Both the position numbers and the translations under genes were made by a program. The notes under the pieces are model-generated. The model ran no database searches and had not been told where the DNA came from. It worked only from the letters and a program-made list of their open reading frames with translations. A stretch of 64,000 nt of DNA from Microvirga guangxiensis. GTDB taxonomy: Bacteria; Pseudomonadota; Alphaproteobacteria; Rhizobiales; Beijerinckiaceae. Numbering within the stretch: the stretch's first letter is position 1; each line of letters starts with the position of its first letter. Positions 48,010 through 57,846 of this stretch are shown here, piece after piece. The stretch lies in assembly GCF_900102135.1 (NCBI RefSeq), contig NZ_FMVJ01000004.1:62001-126000 (forward strand), in the 5' to 3' direction.

Positions 48010-49680
48010 ATGCACCGCGCATCCTGGATCGGGCTCCTTGCACTGCTCGCCGCCGCTTCAGCATCGGCGGAGACGGGCAAGGATAAAACCGTTCTTTATC
48101 GCAATGCCAAGGTGCTGACTGTCGACGCGGCGTTCAGCACCGCGCAGGCACTGGCGGTACGCGGTGATCGCATTCTCGCGGTTGGCTCCGAAGCAGAGGT
48201 CATAGCTCTGGCAGGTGCCGACGCGGAGATCGTCGATCTCGAAGGCCGCACGGTTATGCCGGGCCTGATCGACAACCACGTCCATGTCATCCGCGCGGCG
48301 GCCACCTGGGCCGAGGAGGTTCGCCTCGATGGAGCGACCACCCGTGAGGAGGCGCTCGACCGCATCCGCCGCAAGGCGGCAGTTACGCCCAAGGGGCATT
48401 GGATCTACAGCCAGGGCGGATTCACGGATGCGCAATTCGGCGACGGGCGCGTGTTCAACCGCGAGGAGCTGGATGAAGCCGCGCCCCATCATCCGGTCTA
48501 TCTCCAGCACATGTACAGCCATGCCTATATCAACCTCGCTGCGGCCAAGGCGGCGGGGTTGATGGGGCCCGCAAGCCACATCTTTGCTGAAACAGGTGAG
48601 ATGCCTGCGGGCGAGGACGGCCTGCCGCTCGGCGCCATCGCGGGCCGGGCGATGGATTTCGCCATGCGCAAGCTGCCGCCCAAGACGGCGGAGAAGTCGC
48701 TCGCAGGCGCACAAGCCGTGATGCGCGATCATGCTGCAGCGGGCCTCACCTCCATCTTCGACATGGGCGGCTTCGGAATCCGGGACGAGGACTACACGCC
48801 GTTCTCCAAGCTCGCTGCTGCGGGCAAGCTGCCCATCCGCGTGTTTCACACACGCTGGTTCCGCAATGACAACGGCTCGCGCGGCAAGGAGGCGTTCGCG
48901 CGCGAATTGCGTGAGATGAAGCCGCTCTCCGGCCCTGCGCATTTTCGTCTCATCGGCGCAGGCGAGCTGATCTACATGCCGGTCTTCGATTCCATCGGCC
49001 AGCCGGGATCTCCTCTTCCGGTTCATCTCGACGAGTTCGAGAAGATTTTGCGCGCATTGGCAAAGGCCGAATGGCCGATGCGCATTCATGCGGAAAGCGA
49101 CGTCACCATTTCCCAGCATCTCGATCTCATCGAGAAGATTGCGAAGGATACGCCCGTCGCGCATCTGCGCTGGACCATCGAGCATGGCGACACGATCTCG
49201 GAAGAATCGCTCAAGCGCATGAAGTCGCTGGGCATGATGGTGGCGCTGCACAGCCGCCCGGTGCTTTTCGGTCGCCGCCGTCTTCGGGCTCTGGGCGAAG
49301 AATCTCTCGGTATGCCTCCGCTCGATCTCGTGCGTGCCAGCGGCGTGCCCTGGGGCATTGGCTCCGATTCCGTCATGGCGAACGTCTACAATCCTTTCGT
49401 GACTCTCTGGTGGGCCGTGACCGGCAAGGCGCTCGACGGCGCTCTCGTCACGCGCCCACCGCTCTCCCGCCAGGACGCCCTGATCGCTCACACCCGTTCG
49501 AACGCTTACTTGCTCTTCTCCGAGAACGAGCTCGGCACTCTCGAGAGGGGAAAGCTCGCCGACTTCGTGGTGCTGTCGGAAGACTACATGAGCGTCCCCG
49601 AAGACCGCATCCGGCACATCACGGCTGTGATGACGGTGGTAGGCGGAAAAGTCGTTCATGACGCCCGCACGCAGCAGTGA
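48010..49680 (+). CDS. Exported amidohydrolase, YtcJ/Amidohydro_3 family
   Basis: 556 residues with a signal peptide (SWIGLLALLAAASASAETG), composite beta domain and TIM barrel: PGLIDNHVHV (metal His pair), MRIHAESD, WTIEHGD and GIGSDSV. YtcJ-like enzymes are metal-dependent hydrolases of amides or related bonds. Substrate unknown. It follows wrbA by 5 nt and overlaps the upstream part of the EamA frame, so the cluster is probably one transcript. Confidence 0.87.
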   Translation: MHRASWIGLLALLAAASASAETGKDKTVLYRNAKVLTVDAAFSTAQALAVRGDRILAVGSEAEVIALAGADAEIVDLEGRTVMPGLIDNHVHVIRAAATWAEEVRLDGATTREEALDRIRRKAAVTPKGHWIYSQGGFTDAQFGDGRVFNREELDEAAPHHPVYLQHMYSHAYINLAAAKAAGLMGPASHIFAETGEMPAGEDGLPLGAIAGRAMDFAMRKLPPKTAEKSLAGAQAVMRDHAAAGLTSIFDMGGFGIRDEDYTPFSKLAAAGKLPIRVFHTRWFRNDNGSRGKEAFARELREMKPLSGPAHFRLIGAGELIYMPVFDSIGQPGSPLPVHLDEFEKILRALAKAEWPMRIHAESDVTISQHLDLIEKIAKDTPVAHLRWTIEHGDTISEESLKRMKSLGMMVALHSRPVLFGRRRLRALGEESLGMPPLDLVRASGVPWGIGSDSVMANVYNPFVTLWWAVTGKALDGALVTRPPLSRQDALIAHTRSNAYLLFSENELGTLERGKLADFVVLSEDYMSVPEDRIRHITAVMTVVGGKVVHDARTQQ

Positions 49681-49693
49681 AGAAGAAAACACG

Positions 49694-50608
49694 ATGACCG
49701 CCACCACAGCCCCCTTGTCGGCGCATAAGCCCCACCGCTTCGGAGCCGTCGCTCTCCTGATCGCCACAGGCGGCGTTTTCGGAGCCATGTTCCCGCTTGG
49801 CAAGTTGGCGTCGCGGGCCGGGGTCGCGCCGCTCGCCTGGACCCTGTCCATGCTGTTGTTCGGCGGCGTTATCCTGCTGGCCATGGCGCTGATACGCGGG
49901 CAGGCCGTTCCCGTCTCGCGACTGCATCTCGCCTATTACGCCGGGGCGGGCCTCCTCTCCATGGGACTTCCCAACTTCATCCTCTTCACGGTCATGCCGC
50001 ATCTCGGCGTGGGGCTCTCGTCGGTGGTGTATACGCTGCCTCCGATCCTGACGCTCGCTTTCGCCGCCGCACTTCGCATGGAAAAGCCCGGAACCCAACG
50101 CAGCCTCGGGATCGCGCTCGGCTTCGCGGGAGCTGCGATGATCGTCAGTCAGCGCAGCCATCTGCCTTCTCCCGATCTCTACGGCTGGCTGCTGCTGGCG
50201 CTTGCGATCCCGACCTTCCTGGCCGCAGGCAATATCTTCCGCTCCCGCTTCTGGCCTGCAGGCTCTTCACCTCTTGCGCTTTCGGCGGGAACCATGCTGG
50301 CCGGCGGCGGATGGGTTTTGCTCCTCATGCTCGGCAAGGGCCGCATCGGTGATATTGCGAGCCTGCTCGACGCGCCGTTGCTGGCGTCCATCCAGGCCGC
50401 TCTCAACGCCCTGCAATTCCTGATGTTTATGCGCCTGCAGAAAGCGGCTGGCCCAGTTTATGTCAGCCAGGTCGGCTATGTGGCGACCGCAGCGGGCCTT
50501 GCCTCCGGAGCCCTCGTCTTCGGCGAGACCTATTCGCCCTGGATCTGGGCCGCGAGCATCACCATCGCGGCAGGCGTCCTGGTGGTGAATTCAGCACGCC
50601 GTACCTGA
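49694..50608 (+). CDS. EamA-family (DMT) transporter in element 2
   Basis: 304 residues, ten predicted membrane helices (for example AVALLIATGGVFGAMFPLGKL; LLSMGLPNFILFTVMPHL; AWTLSMLLFGGVILLAMAL). ATG at 49694, 13 nt after the amidohydrolase stop with a purine-rich stretch ahead. It may carry the substrate or product of the amidohydrolase. Not closely similar to the EamA protein at 32816. Confidence 0.86.
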   Translation: MTATTAPLSAHKPHRFGAVALLIATGGVFGAMFPLGKLASRAGVAPLAWTLSMLLFGGVILLAMALIRGQAVPVSRLHLAYYAGAGLLSMGLPNFILFTVMPHLGVGLSSVVYTLPPILTLAFAAALRMEKPGTQRSLGIALGFAGAAMIVSQRSHLPSPDLYGWLLLALAIPTFLAAGNIFRSRFWPAGSSPLALSAGTMLAGGGWVLLLMLGKGRIGDIASLLDAPLLASIQAALNALQFLMFMRLQKAAGPVYVSQVGYVATAAGLASGALVFGETYSPWIWAASITIAAGVLVVNSARRT

Positions 50609-50660
50609 TCTTCAGTCATCCCGACCACGCCGCACCGTTCGGCTTGCAGAGGAGTTCGTC

Positions 50661-51326
50661 ATGTCCAATCCCGTCATCAAAATCGACTTCTACCACGACG
50701 TCGTCTGCGGCTGGTGCTTCGTCATCGCGCCGCGTCTGCGCAAGCTCAGCGAGGAGCTTCCGCTCGAGATCCGCCACCGCAGCTTCGTGCTTCAGGATTC
50801 CCGTGAGGAGATGGTTCGTGCCTGGGGCTCCCTGGAGCGCGCCAAGCGGGAAATCCTCGGCCACTGGGAGCGCTGCCGCGATGCGGATGACGACAAGAGC
50901 CGCATCAATGTCGAAGGCATGTGGAAGCAGACGTTCGAGTATCCGTCCGGCATGATCGGCACCCTCGGCTGCAAGGCCGCCGAGATCCAGGGCGGACAGG
51001 CCGCGCATTGGGACATGTTCGATGCCGTGCAGCGGGCTCACCTGACCGAGAACCGCAACATCGGTGACGCAGGCGTGATCGTCGATGTGGCCCGGGAAAT
51101 CGGCCTCGATATGCCGCGCTTCGAGCGCGACCTCCGCAGCGCTTATACCCGCCAGAAGGTTGAAGAAGACAGAGCCAAGGCGCGCAGCCTCGGCATCCGT
51201 TCCATTCCGTCCGTGGTGATCGAGGAGGCAGGCGTCGTCCTGGGTACGGCTCCGACAGAGGTTCTGAGAAGCCAGCTCCTCGCTATCCAGGAACGTCTCC
51301 GCACGGGTCGCTCTGTTCCGGCATAA
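50661..51326 (+). CDS. DsbA/FrnE-family oxidoreductase (cytoplasmic)
   Basis: 221 residues, no signal peptide, thioredoxin fold with active site CGWC in DVVCGWCFVIAPRL (near residue 16) and cis-Pro in GIRSIPSVVIEEAG. FrnE-like proteins are cytoplasmic disulfide isomerases or 2-hydroxychromene isomerase relatives. It lies 52 nt after the EamA gene. Confidence 0.87.
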   Translation: MSNPVIKIDFYHDVVCGWCFVIAPRLRKLSEELPLEIRHRSFVLQDSREEMVRAWGSLERAKREILGHWERCRDADDDKSRINVEGMWKQTFEYPSGMIGTLGCKAAEIQGGQAAHWDMFDAVQRAHLTENRNIGDAGVIVDVAREIGLDMPRFERDLRSAYTRQKVEEDRAKARSLGIRSIPSVVIEEAGVVLGTAPTEVLRSQLLAIQERLRTGRSVPA

Positions 51327-51378
51327 GGGGCGGCTGAACTGTCGCTTTTGTCATCTTACGAAATGAGGGAGGAGCCGG

Positions 51379-51570
51379 ATGAGGGTTTTCGCGAAAATCA
51401 TGCTGACGGGAATGCTGCTGCTCGTGGCAGCATGCTCGGTTCCTCGCGAGCGTCTGCACGATGGTTCGGCTTCTCCGAGGATCCAGCATCCTGTGATGCC
51501 GGATCCTTCCCAAGCCCCCCGTCGCTGGCCGGCCTACAGCATCGACCGATACGGCAACATTTACTGCTGA
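51379..51570 (+). CDS. Small lipoprotein
   Basis: 63 residues with a lipobox (MLLLVAAC, Cys at about 19) and a proline-rich tail ending YSIDRYGNIYC. GGAGG precedes the ATG. No family recognised. Last gene before attR. Confidence 0.72.
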   Translation: MRVFAKIMLTGMLLLVAACSVPRERLHDGSASPRIQHPVMPDPSQAPRRWPAYSIDRYGNIYC

Positions 51571-51591
51571 CTGTCAGGCAGTGAGAGCAGC

Positions 51592-51728
51592 CTCGACGGT
51601 GGTCCAAAAGAGTGGTACAAACGCTTCCAGTAGGCAGCTCTTAAGTTATTGTTTTTACTAGGGTTCGGAGAGGATTGGTACAATCCTCTCCTGGGCACCA
51701 TCATCCCTCTAAGGGGTTGATCCGCAAA
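51592..51728 (+). other. attR: arm repeat plus tRNA-Leu 3' end copy
   Basis: CTCGACGGTGGTCCA and GTGGTACAAACGCTTCCA (51592-51629), then the core TCCTCTCCTGGGCACCA (51685-51701, identical to the tRNA 3' end), and CTAAGGGGTTGATCCGCAA (to 51728). This is the far end of the island. Confidence 0.85.
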
Positions 51729-52080
51729 TAAAATAAGCCCTACAGCATATTGCGCCGAGCCGATCAGGCTCTAGCAAGGCCAAACAGGCTCTCTGGGCTT
51801 GTTGTCTAGGGACACGGCTCGATACATTACCCACTCATCGACAAGCGCATCTCTGCCGGTGTGAGGCATAGTCTGCGACACGTCAGTTCCAACATCCAGG
51901 AAACAATGAACAACGTGTCGAATCGGGATCTCATCGTGCTACTTTCGGGGCGGTCGATCCCGTAATACGCTACAGGCGCGGTCTCTTGATTTCGGCACAA
52001 TCCCAGCCTGGCATCGTTATTGTCTAGCTACTCCCCGACCGAGGCGAATCTGCAAGGGAGGCTGGACAGGACATTCTGAG
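51729..52080. other. Gene-free stretch between attR and the Crp/Fnr gene
   Basis: About 350 bp with no convincing coding frame, no tRNA and no strong inverted repeat. It presumably holds the promoter of the Crp/Fnr gene at 52081. Confidence 0.5.
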
Positions 52081-52824
52081 ATGACAGCTGAGCTTCACTC
52101 CCCTCAGATCCTGATGATCCGCAAGCTGGACAGCATCTTTCCTCTCTCCGAGGAGGAGAGGCAGGCTCTCCAGGGGCTGCCTGTGCGGATTGCTCTCTTC
52201 GAGGCCGACCAGGATATCGTACGCATCGGCGACCACCCATCCCAGTCCTGTCTTCTCCTGAAAGGCTTCACCTGCGTCTACAAAATGACTTCGGAGGGCA
52301 AGCGCCAGATCATGGGGCTGCATGTCCCCGGCGACGTTCCTGACCTGCAGAGCCTTCACCTGAAGGTCATGGACAACAGCATCGCAACGATCACCCCTTG
52401 CACGGTCGGATTCATTCAGCACGAGGATCTGCGGCGCGTGTGCGAGCGCTATCCTCGGATCACCGCCGCCTTCTGGCGCGAGACGCTGGTGGACGCCTCG
52501 ATCTTTCGGGAGTGGATGCTCAACATTGGACGGCGCGAGGCTTATACCCGGGTGGCTCACCTCCTATGCGAGTTCCTGATGCGCCTGAAGGCGGTTGGAC
52601 TAGCCACGGACAACACCTTCGACCTGCCCATTACCCAGGCTGAACTCGCCGATGCCATCGGCACCAGCACAGTGCATGTCAACCGGGTCCTCCAGGCTCT
52701 TCGCGCCGATGGCTTGATCCAGTCCCGGGGCTCGCAGATGATCATCCCGGATTGGGCGAAATTACAGGAAGCCGGCGATTTCGATCCGCTCTACCTCCAT
52801 CTGAGACAGGAAGAGGCGAAGTAA
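52081..52824 (+). CDS. Crp/Fnr-family regulator (copy 2)
   Basis: 247 residues: cyclic-nucleotide-binding-like domain (about 20-130) and winged helix with ITQAELADAIGTSTVHVNRVLQALRADGLI (about 178-207). No N-terminal FNR cysteines. Paralogue of the protein at 36116. Signal and targets unknown; the haem locus lies downstream. Confidence 0.9.
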   Translation: MTAELHSPQILMIRKLDSIFPLSEEERQALQGLPVRIALFEADQDIVRIGDHPSQSCLLLKGFTCVYKMTSEGKRQIMGLHVPGDVPDLQSLHLKVMDNSIATITPCTVGFIQHEDLRRVCERYPRITAAFWRETLVDASIFREWMLNIGRREAYTRVAHLLCEFLMRLKAVGLATDNTFDLPITQAELADAIGTSTVHVNRVLQALRADGLIQSRGSQMIIPDWAKLQEAGDFDPLYLHLRQEEAK

Positions 52825-52981
52825 AACGCTCTTTCGCGGAAAACCGCGAAGGCTGAAGGCTTGAAGAGCCTCGCCCGCTTTCCAATTGATCCCGAACGCC
52901 ATGCCATACGGCGCAGCTTAGATGATCGGGTTGGTCATGTGGGGTGCGAGACGAAAGCACCTGCCGCTTCGGAGAACAGAG

Positions 52982-53410
52982 ATGGAAACAGAGGAATTGC
53001 ATCGTGGTCGACTGATCGACCACATCCAGCTTGTGGTCAGGGACTTGCCGGCGAGCCGCCGGTTCTATGAGGCGGTTTTTCAGGTGCTCGGAGTTCCCTT
53101 AGGTGGAAGCGGCGATGATTATTTCTGGGCTGATGAACTCTTCATCTCATCTGCTGAGAGTGAGGCTGCCCAAGGCAAGCTGACCGGACGCCATCATCTC
53201 GCTTTCCAGGCCCACGACCGCGCGATGGTCGATGCCTTCTATCGTGCTGCCCTCGACAACGGCGGCAAGGACAACGGCGCGCCCGGCGAGCGCCCTTATC
53301 ACCCCGGCTACTACGCCGCGTTCGTGCTCGATCCCGATGGAAACAACATCGAGGCCGTTCATCATGGCCCATCGCAGCGCAGCGCGCCTTCGGTCCGCGT
53401 CACGTTTTAG
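52982..53410 (+). CDS. VOC-family (glyoxalase-like) protein
   Basis: 142 residues with one vicinal-oxygen-chelate domain: IDHIQLVVRDLPASRRFYEAVF at the start and AFVLDPDGNNIEAVHHG at the end (metal-ligand His and Glu positions present). ATG at 52982 has GGAGA 6 nt upstream. Reaction unknown. Overlaps the convergent aldo/keto reductase gene by 4 nt. Confidence 0.85.
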   Translation: METEELHRGRLIDHIQLVVRDLPASRRFYEAVFQVLGVPLGGSGDDYFWADELFISSAESEAAQGKLTGRHHLAFQAHDRAMVDAFYRAALDNGGKDNGAPGERPYHPGYYAAFVLDPDGNNIEAVHHGPSQRSAPSVRVTF

Positions 53411-54186
53411 TAGATGCGGTTGATCGAAGCGGATGCTTTGGAAAAGGCCGTGATGGACTCGTCCAAGTGGCGCAGCGACCTCGTTCCGGTCAGGATCGCG
53501 CCCTTGAAGGACTGGTGCAGGATGAATGTCAGGGCGTCCTGCATCGCAGGCATCTTGTCGCCTTCATTCGGGACGATCTCGCCCATGCCGAAGGGACGAT
53601 TGACGAAGACGTCCATGCCTGCGCTCAACGCCATATCGAAAGCCGGCCGTAAAGCTGCGGACAGCCGGTTGTACGGAAACTGAATCGTGGTGTAGGTGCC
53701 GGATGCACAGGCAAGACACGCGGCATCGAGATCGCTTACGCTCGCTCCGAAATTTCTCACGCCGCTCGAGCGAGCATAAGCGATGGCACGCTCCACGTCT
53801 TTCGAGGCGAGCACCGCCGCGCTTGCCTTGTGGATCTGGAGAAGGTCGATGCGACCCAGCCGTTCGAGGCTTTGGTCCAGGCTCCGGCACAGAGCGTCAT
53901 AGGAATGATCGGTGAAGGCGGCGTGTTCTTCCGCGTTCCAGTGCTCGCCCATTTTCGTCGCGATGGTGAGGTGCGAAGCCTGAGAGGTCCGGCCCCTGAG
54001 AAAGCGGCCAAGAATCCGCTCGCTGGTGCCATAGGCGGGAGCCGTATCAAAGACCGTGATTCCTTGCGAGACAGCATGCTCGAGCAGCGCGAGCGCATCC
54101 TCCTCCGGCGGAGGAAATCCGTTTCGATAGCCCCAGGCGCGGCCGATAGAGAGCAACCCCAGGCCCAGGCAAACAGAGCCGTTCAT
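53407..54186 (-). CDS. Aldo/keto reductase family protein
   Basis: 259 residues with the family tetrad: Asp and Tyr in VFDTAPAYGTSE, Lys in IATKMG, His in DLLQIHKAS. It is shorter than usual (about 300) and lacks the long C-terminal substrate loop. Its ATG overlaps the stop of the hexapeptide transferase gene (ATGA). Substrate unknown. Confidence 0.85.
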   Translation of the reverse strand: MNGSVCLGLGLLSIGRAWGYRNGFPPPEEDALALLEHAVSQGITVFDTAPAYGTSERILGRFLRGRTSQASHLTIATKMGEHWNAEEHAAFTDHSYDALCRSLDQSLERLGRIDLLQIHKASAAVLASKDVERAIAYARSSGVRNFGASVSDLDAACLACASGTYTTIQFPYNRLSAALRPAFDMALSAGMDVFVNRPFGMGEIVPNEGDKMPAMQDALTFILHQSFKGAILTGTRSLRHLDESITAFSKASASINRIY

Positions 54187-54821
54187 GAGCGCGAAACCTT
54201 GGGATGAAAGAAGGATTGTGGCTTCACGCCGTCCATCGTGAACTCATCCCTGGTGGAGATAACCTGCCCGACCTCGAGACGGAGATTGCGGGCGACGCCC
54301 TGGCCTTTCAGAAGAGCCGCGCGGGAATCCGGATCGGATTCGCGGAACGATCCTCCAGCAGCGAGATGGCAGCTGTCGACCATGATCATGCCAAGCAGCT
54401 GGCTGCCCGATCCGAGAAACGTTTCGCCGAAGACCGACGCGCCGCCCTGGTAGCGGCCGTGATCGCCGATGACGATGCGAGCGCCCGCGCGATCAGCCTT
54501 CGCCATGAAGCCGCCGCCCTCGCCGAACAGGTTGGAATTGCCGATCGTCAGCGTTCCCATTTCAGCAGAAAGCCACGTGCCCGAGTGGAACGTATTGCCG
54601 TCGCCGATGGTCAGCTCACCGGGTGCGACGCAGCGAATGGTGACGCCAGGATAGAAGATGTTGCTCGCACCGATGCGCGCATTGTTGGCGATCAAGATGG
54701 AGAAGGGATCGAGAACGACATTGCCCGTTTCGGCCAGGGCAAGCACTGCTTCGACTCCGAGAAAGCCTTGTGTTCGGCGCATTTCGTCGATCTTCGCGAT
54801 CATAATGGATTCATGCGCCAT
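54183..54821 (-). CDS. Left-handed beta-helix (hexapeptide) transferase-like protein
   Basis: 212 residues built of hexapeptide turns (IANNARIGASNIFYPGVTIRCVAPGELTIGDGNTFHSG and so on) over about residues 45-160. Such folds occur in acyltransferases and gamma carbonic anhydrases; no catalytic histidine of the acetyltransferase type stands out. ATG at 54821 follows GAGGA. It lies 74 nt after hmuV on the same strand, so it may belong to the haem-uptake transcript. Confidence 0.72.
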   Translation of the reverse strand: MAHESIMIAKIDEMRRTQGFLGVEAVLALAETGNVVLDPFSILIANNARIGASNIFYPGVTIRCVAPGELTIGDGNTFHSGTWLSAEMGTLTIGNSNLFGEGGGFMAKADRAGARIVIGDHGRYQGGASVFGETFLGSGSQLLGMIMVDSCHLAAGGSFRESDPDSRAALLKGQGVARNLRLEVGQVISTRDEFTMDGVKPQSFFHPKVSRS

Positions 54822-54895
54822 GGCGTCCTCGGGCAACTGACAGCTTTCATAGTGTTAGGTTGCAGAGGCTTGAGACCGCAAGATCTTTCACCCGT

Positions 54896-55707
<812 letters not shown>

Positions 55708-55711
<4 letters not shown>

Positions 55712-56775
55712 AAGCCGACGCCTCCCTGGCGGCGCAGGAGAAGCCACAGGAAGAAAGGCGCGCCGAAGGCGGCGGTGAGAATGCCGATGGGGAGTTCTGC
55801 CGGAGCCGCGATGGTGCGCGCCACTGTATCGGCCAAAACCAGCAGCGCCGCGCCGAGAAGGGCGGAGGCCGGGAGCAGCATGCGGTGATCGGGCCCTGCG
55901 GTAAGGCGCAGGATATGTGGCACGACGATGCCGATAAAGCCGATCATACCCGCACAGGCAACGGATGCGCCGACAGTGACCGCGACGAGCAGGATCGCGA
56001 CTGCTTTGAGCCGTTGGACCGGCACGCCGAGATGAAAGGCTTCCGCTTCTCCAAGGGCCAGCGCATTGAGGCCGCGCGCAAGAAACGGCGTGACGATGAG
56101 AACGGGCAGGATCAAGGGAGTTGCAGCGGCGACCTTCGTCCAGGTGGCCCCGCTGAGTGAGCCCAGGGACCAGAAAGAAAGATCGCGCAATTGCCGATCG
56201 TCGCTCAGGTAAGAGAGAAAGCCCATGAGCGCGCCTGAGAGCGCGCCGAATGCCACGCCGGCAAGCAGCATGGTGGCAATCGATGTGCGACCCTGACGCG
56301 TGGCAACAAGATAGAGCGCGAAGGTGGTGATCAAACCGCCGACGAAAGCCCCGATGGGAAGCGCTACGAAGGACAATGGCCCGATGAGAGGCGCAAGCAA
56401 CGCATCACCGACGACGATGGTAGCAGCCGCAGCGAGTGCTGCGCCGGCGGAAACGCCGACGAGGCCGGGATCCGCCAACGGATTGCGAAAAAGCCCCTGC
56501 ATCAACGCGCCGGAACATGCAAGCGCGGCACCGATGAGGAGTCCGAGCAGCAGGCGCGGCAACCGCACCTGCAGGATGACGAGCGCTTCACCTGAAGGCA
56601 CGGACGAAGGCTCCATCATGATCGAAAGCACGCGCGACAGGGGAATGCCCGTCGCGCCAGCGCCCAAGGCAAGCAGGCTCATGAGAACGACGAGACAGCC
56701 GAGCGTAATCATCAGCAGGGGCCTGCGGTTGTGTAGTGGCGCAAATCCGTTCCTGGTCATGGCAAGTGCCGTCAC
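55708..56775 (-). CDS. hmuU: Haemin ABC transporter permease (FecCD family)
   Basis: 355 residues, about ten membrane helices, with the FecCD signatures RLPRLLLGLLIGAALACSGALMQGLFRNPLADPGLVGVSAGA and GMIGFIGIVVPHILRL. It overlaps hmuT by 4 nt. Inner-membrane channel for haem with HmuT and HmuV. Confidence 0.95.
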
Positions 56776-57650
56776 GGATTTGCTGCCTTGATCTGCTCGG
56801 CATGGAGAGCCGCCATGAGCTCGCGTGCAGCGGCAGGCGTGCGCGGGCCGAAGCCGAGGAGGTAGAGTGAGTCCATCACGACGAGTCTGCGCTTTACCGC
56901 GGCAGGTGTCGCGGCGAAGGCCGGAAATGTGAACGGGTCCTGCGCCGCGCCGCCGGGGCCATGGCTCATCATCACGATGGCTTCAGGGGCCGCCGCGATG
57001 ACGCCCTCGTCTGACATGGGCTTCCAGCCGTTGAGCGAAGAGGCTGCATTGGTGGCCCCTGCAAGAGCGAGCATGGCATCGGCCGTTGTGCCCTGTCCTC
57101 CGACAAGGGGACGGCCGTTCTGGAACGAGAGCACGAACAGGGCGCGCGCAGGCTGCTTGATGCGCGCCCTAGCGTCCGTCAGCTCCGCGAAGCCGCGTTC
57201 GATCTCCTGGATCAGAGCCGCTCCGCGCTCGGGCATATCGAGAGTTTGCGCGATCACCTTCACCCGCTCCACGATTCCATCGGCGCTCGGCCGGTCGGGA
57301 ACGCGCACGATTGTGATGCCAGCCTGTGCGATCAGCTGCAGCGCATCGGGAGGACCAGCGCCTTCCGCCGCGAGCACGAGGGTAGGGTTGAGGGAGAGAA
57401 CGCCCTCGGCGCCCAGCGCGCGGATGTATCCGACATTGGCCTTCGTCTTAAGCGCGTCCGCCGGATAAAGACTGGTTGCGTCGACGCCTACGATTTCGGT
57501 CTCCTGGCCAAGGCGATAAAGGATCTCCGTCACCGCGCCGCCCACGCTGACGATCCGGCGGGCAGGGGCGGCCTTGGCGTGGCGCGCGGCGAGCATCAGC
57601 GCGGGGGCGGCGAGGAGGGCACGGCGGGAGAGCAGCGTCATGGGAAACAT
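56772..57650 (-). CDS. hmuT: Periplasmic haemin-binding protein
   Basis: 292 residues with a signal peptide (SRRALLAAPALMLAARHAKAAP) and a cluster A-2 periplasmic-binding fold: RIVSVGGAVTEILYRLGQETEIVGVDATSLYPADALKT; GYIRALGAEGVLSLNPTLVL. The tyrosine in TSLYP is a candidate haem ligand as in other HmuT proteins. Starts 3 nt after the hemP stop. Confidence 0.93.
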   Translation of the reverse strand: MFPMTLLSRRALLAAPALMLAARHAKAAPARRIVSVGGAVTEILYRLGQETEIVGVDATSLYPADALKTKANVGYIRALGAEGVLSLNPTLVLAAEGAGPPDALQLIAQAGITIVRVPDRPSADGIVERVKVIAQTLDMPERGAALIQEIERGFAELTDARARIKQPARALFVLSFQNGRPLVGGQGTTADAMLALAGATNAASSLNGWKPMSDEGVIAAAPEAIVMMSHGPGGAAQDPFTFPAFAATPAAVKRRLVVMDSLYLLGFGPRTPAAARELMAALHAEQIKAANP

Positions 57651-57653
57651 TCC

Positions 57654-57824
57654 TTACTTGGTCAGAATGAGTTTGCCGTTCGCCGTCACCCGGAGGCGGT
57701 AGCGCTCGCCCCGGTGAATCAGCACCACTTCCCGGCCTGACCCGATGAGGCTCGCCACATCGATCTCGCGCATGGGGTTCAGCCTGTCGTCTTTGGAGTC
57801 CGAGGGTGGGTGAGGAGGCTGCAC
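57654..57824 (-). CDS. hemP: Haemin uptake protein HemP
   Basis: A 56-residue protein read from a GTG at 57824 with GGAGAG 4 nt upstream. It ends with the HemP pattern IDVASLIGSGREVVLIHRGERYRLRVTANGKLILTK (residues 21-56). HemP proteins are small, found at the head of haem-uptake operons, and in Burkholderia and Bradyrhizobium act in activating hmu transcription. Here it is the first gene of hemP-hmuT-hmuU-hmuV. Confidence 0.88.
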   Translation of the reverse strand: MQPPHPPSDSKDDRLNPMREIDVASLIGSGREVVLIHRGERYRLRVTANGKLILTK

Positions 57825-57846
57825 GGTACTCTCCAGTTTTTACGCA

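Larger units (their letters stand above)
46308..51701 (+). mobile_element. Integrative element 2 (integrase-less, tandem passenger)
   Basis: Lies between the internal att core (46308) and attR (51685). It carries six plus-strand genes with host-like GC and no integrase, matching the idea of a cis-mobilisable element or an older island remnant that could use the neighbour's integrase. Boundaries are inferred from repeats only. Confidence 0.6.

Noticed and set aside
40606-51728. Prophage
   Set aside because: No terminase, portal, capsid, tail, lysis or replication genes are present; only an integrase and cargo.
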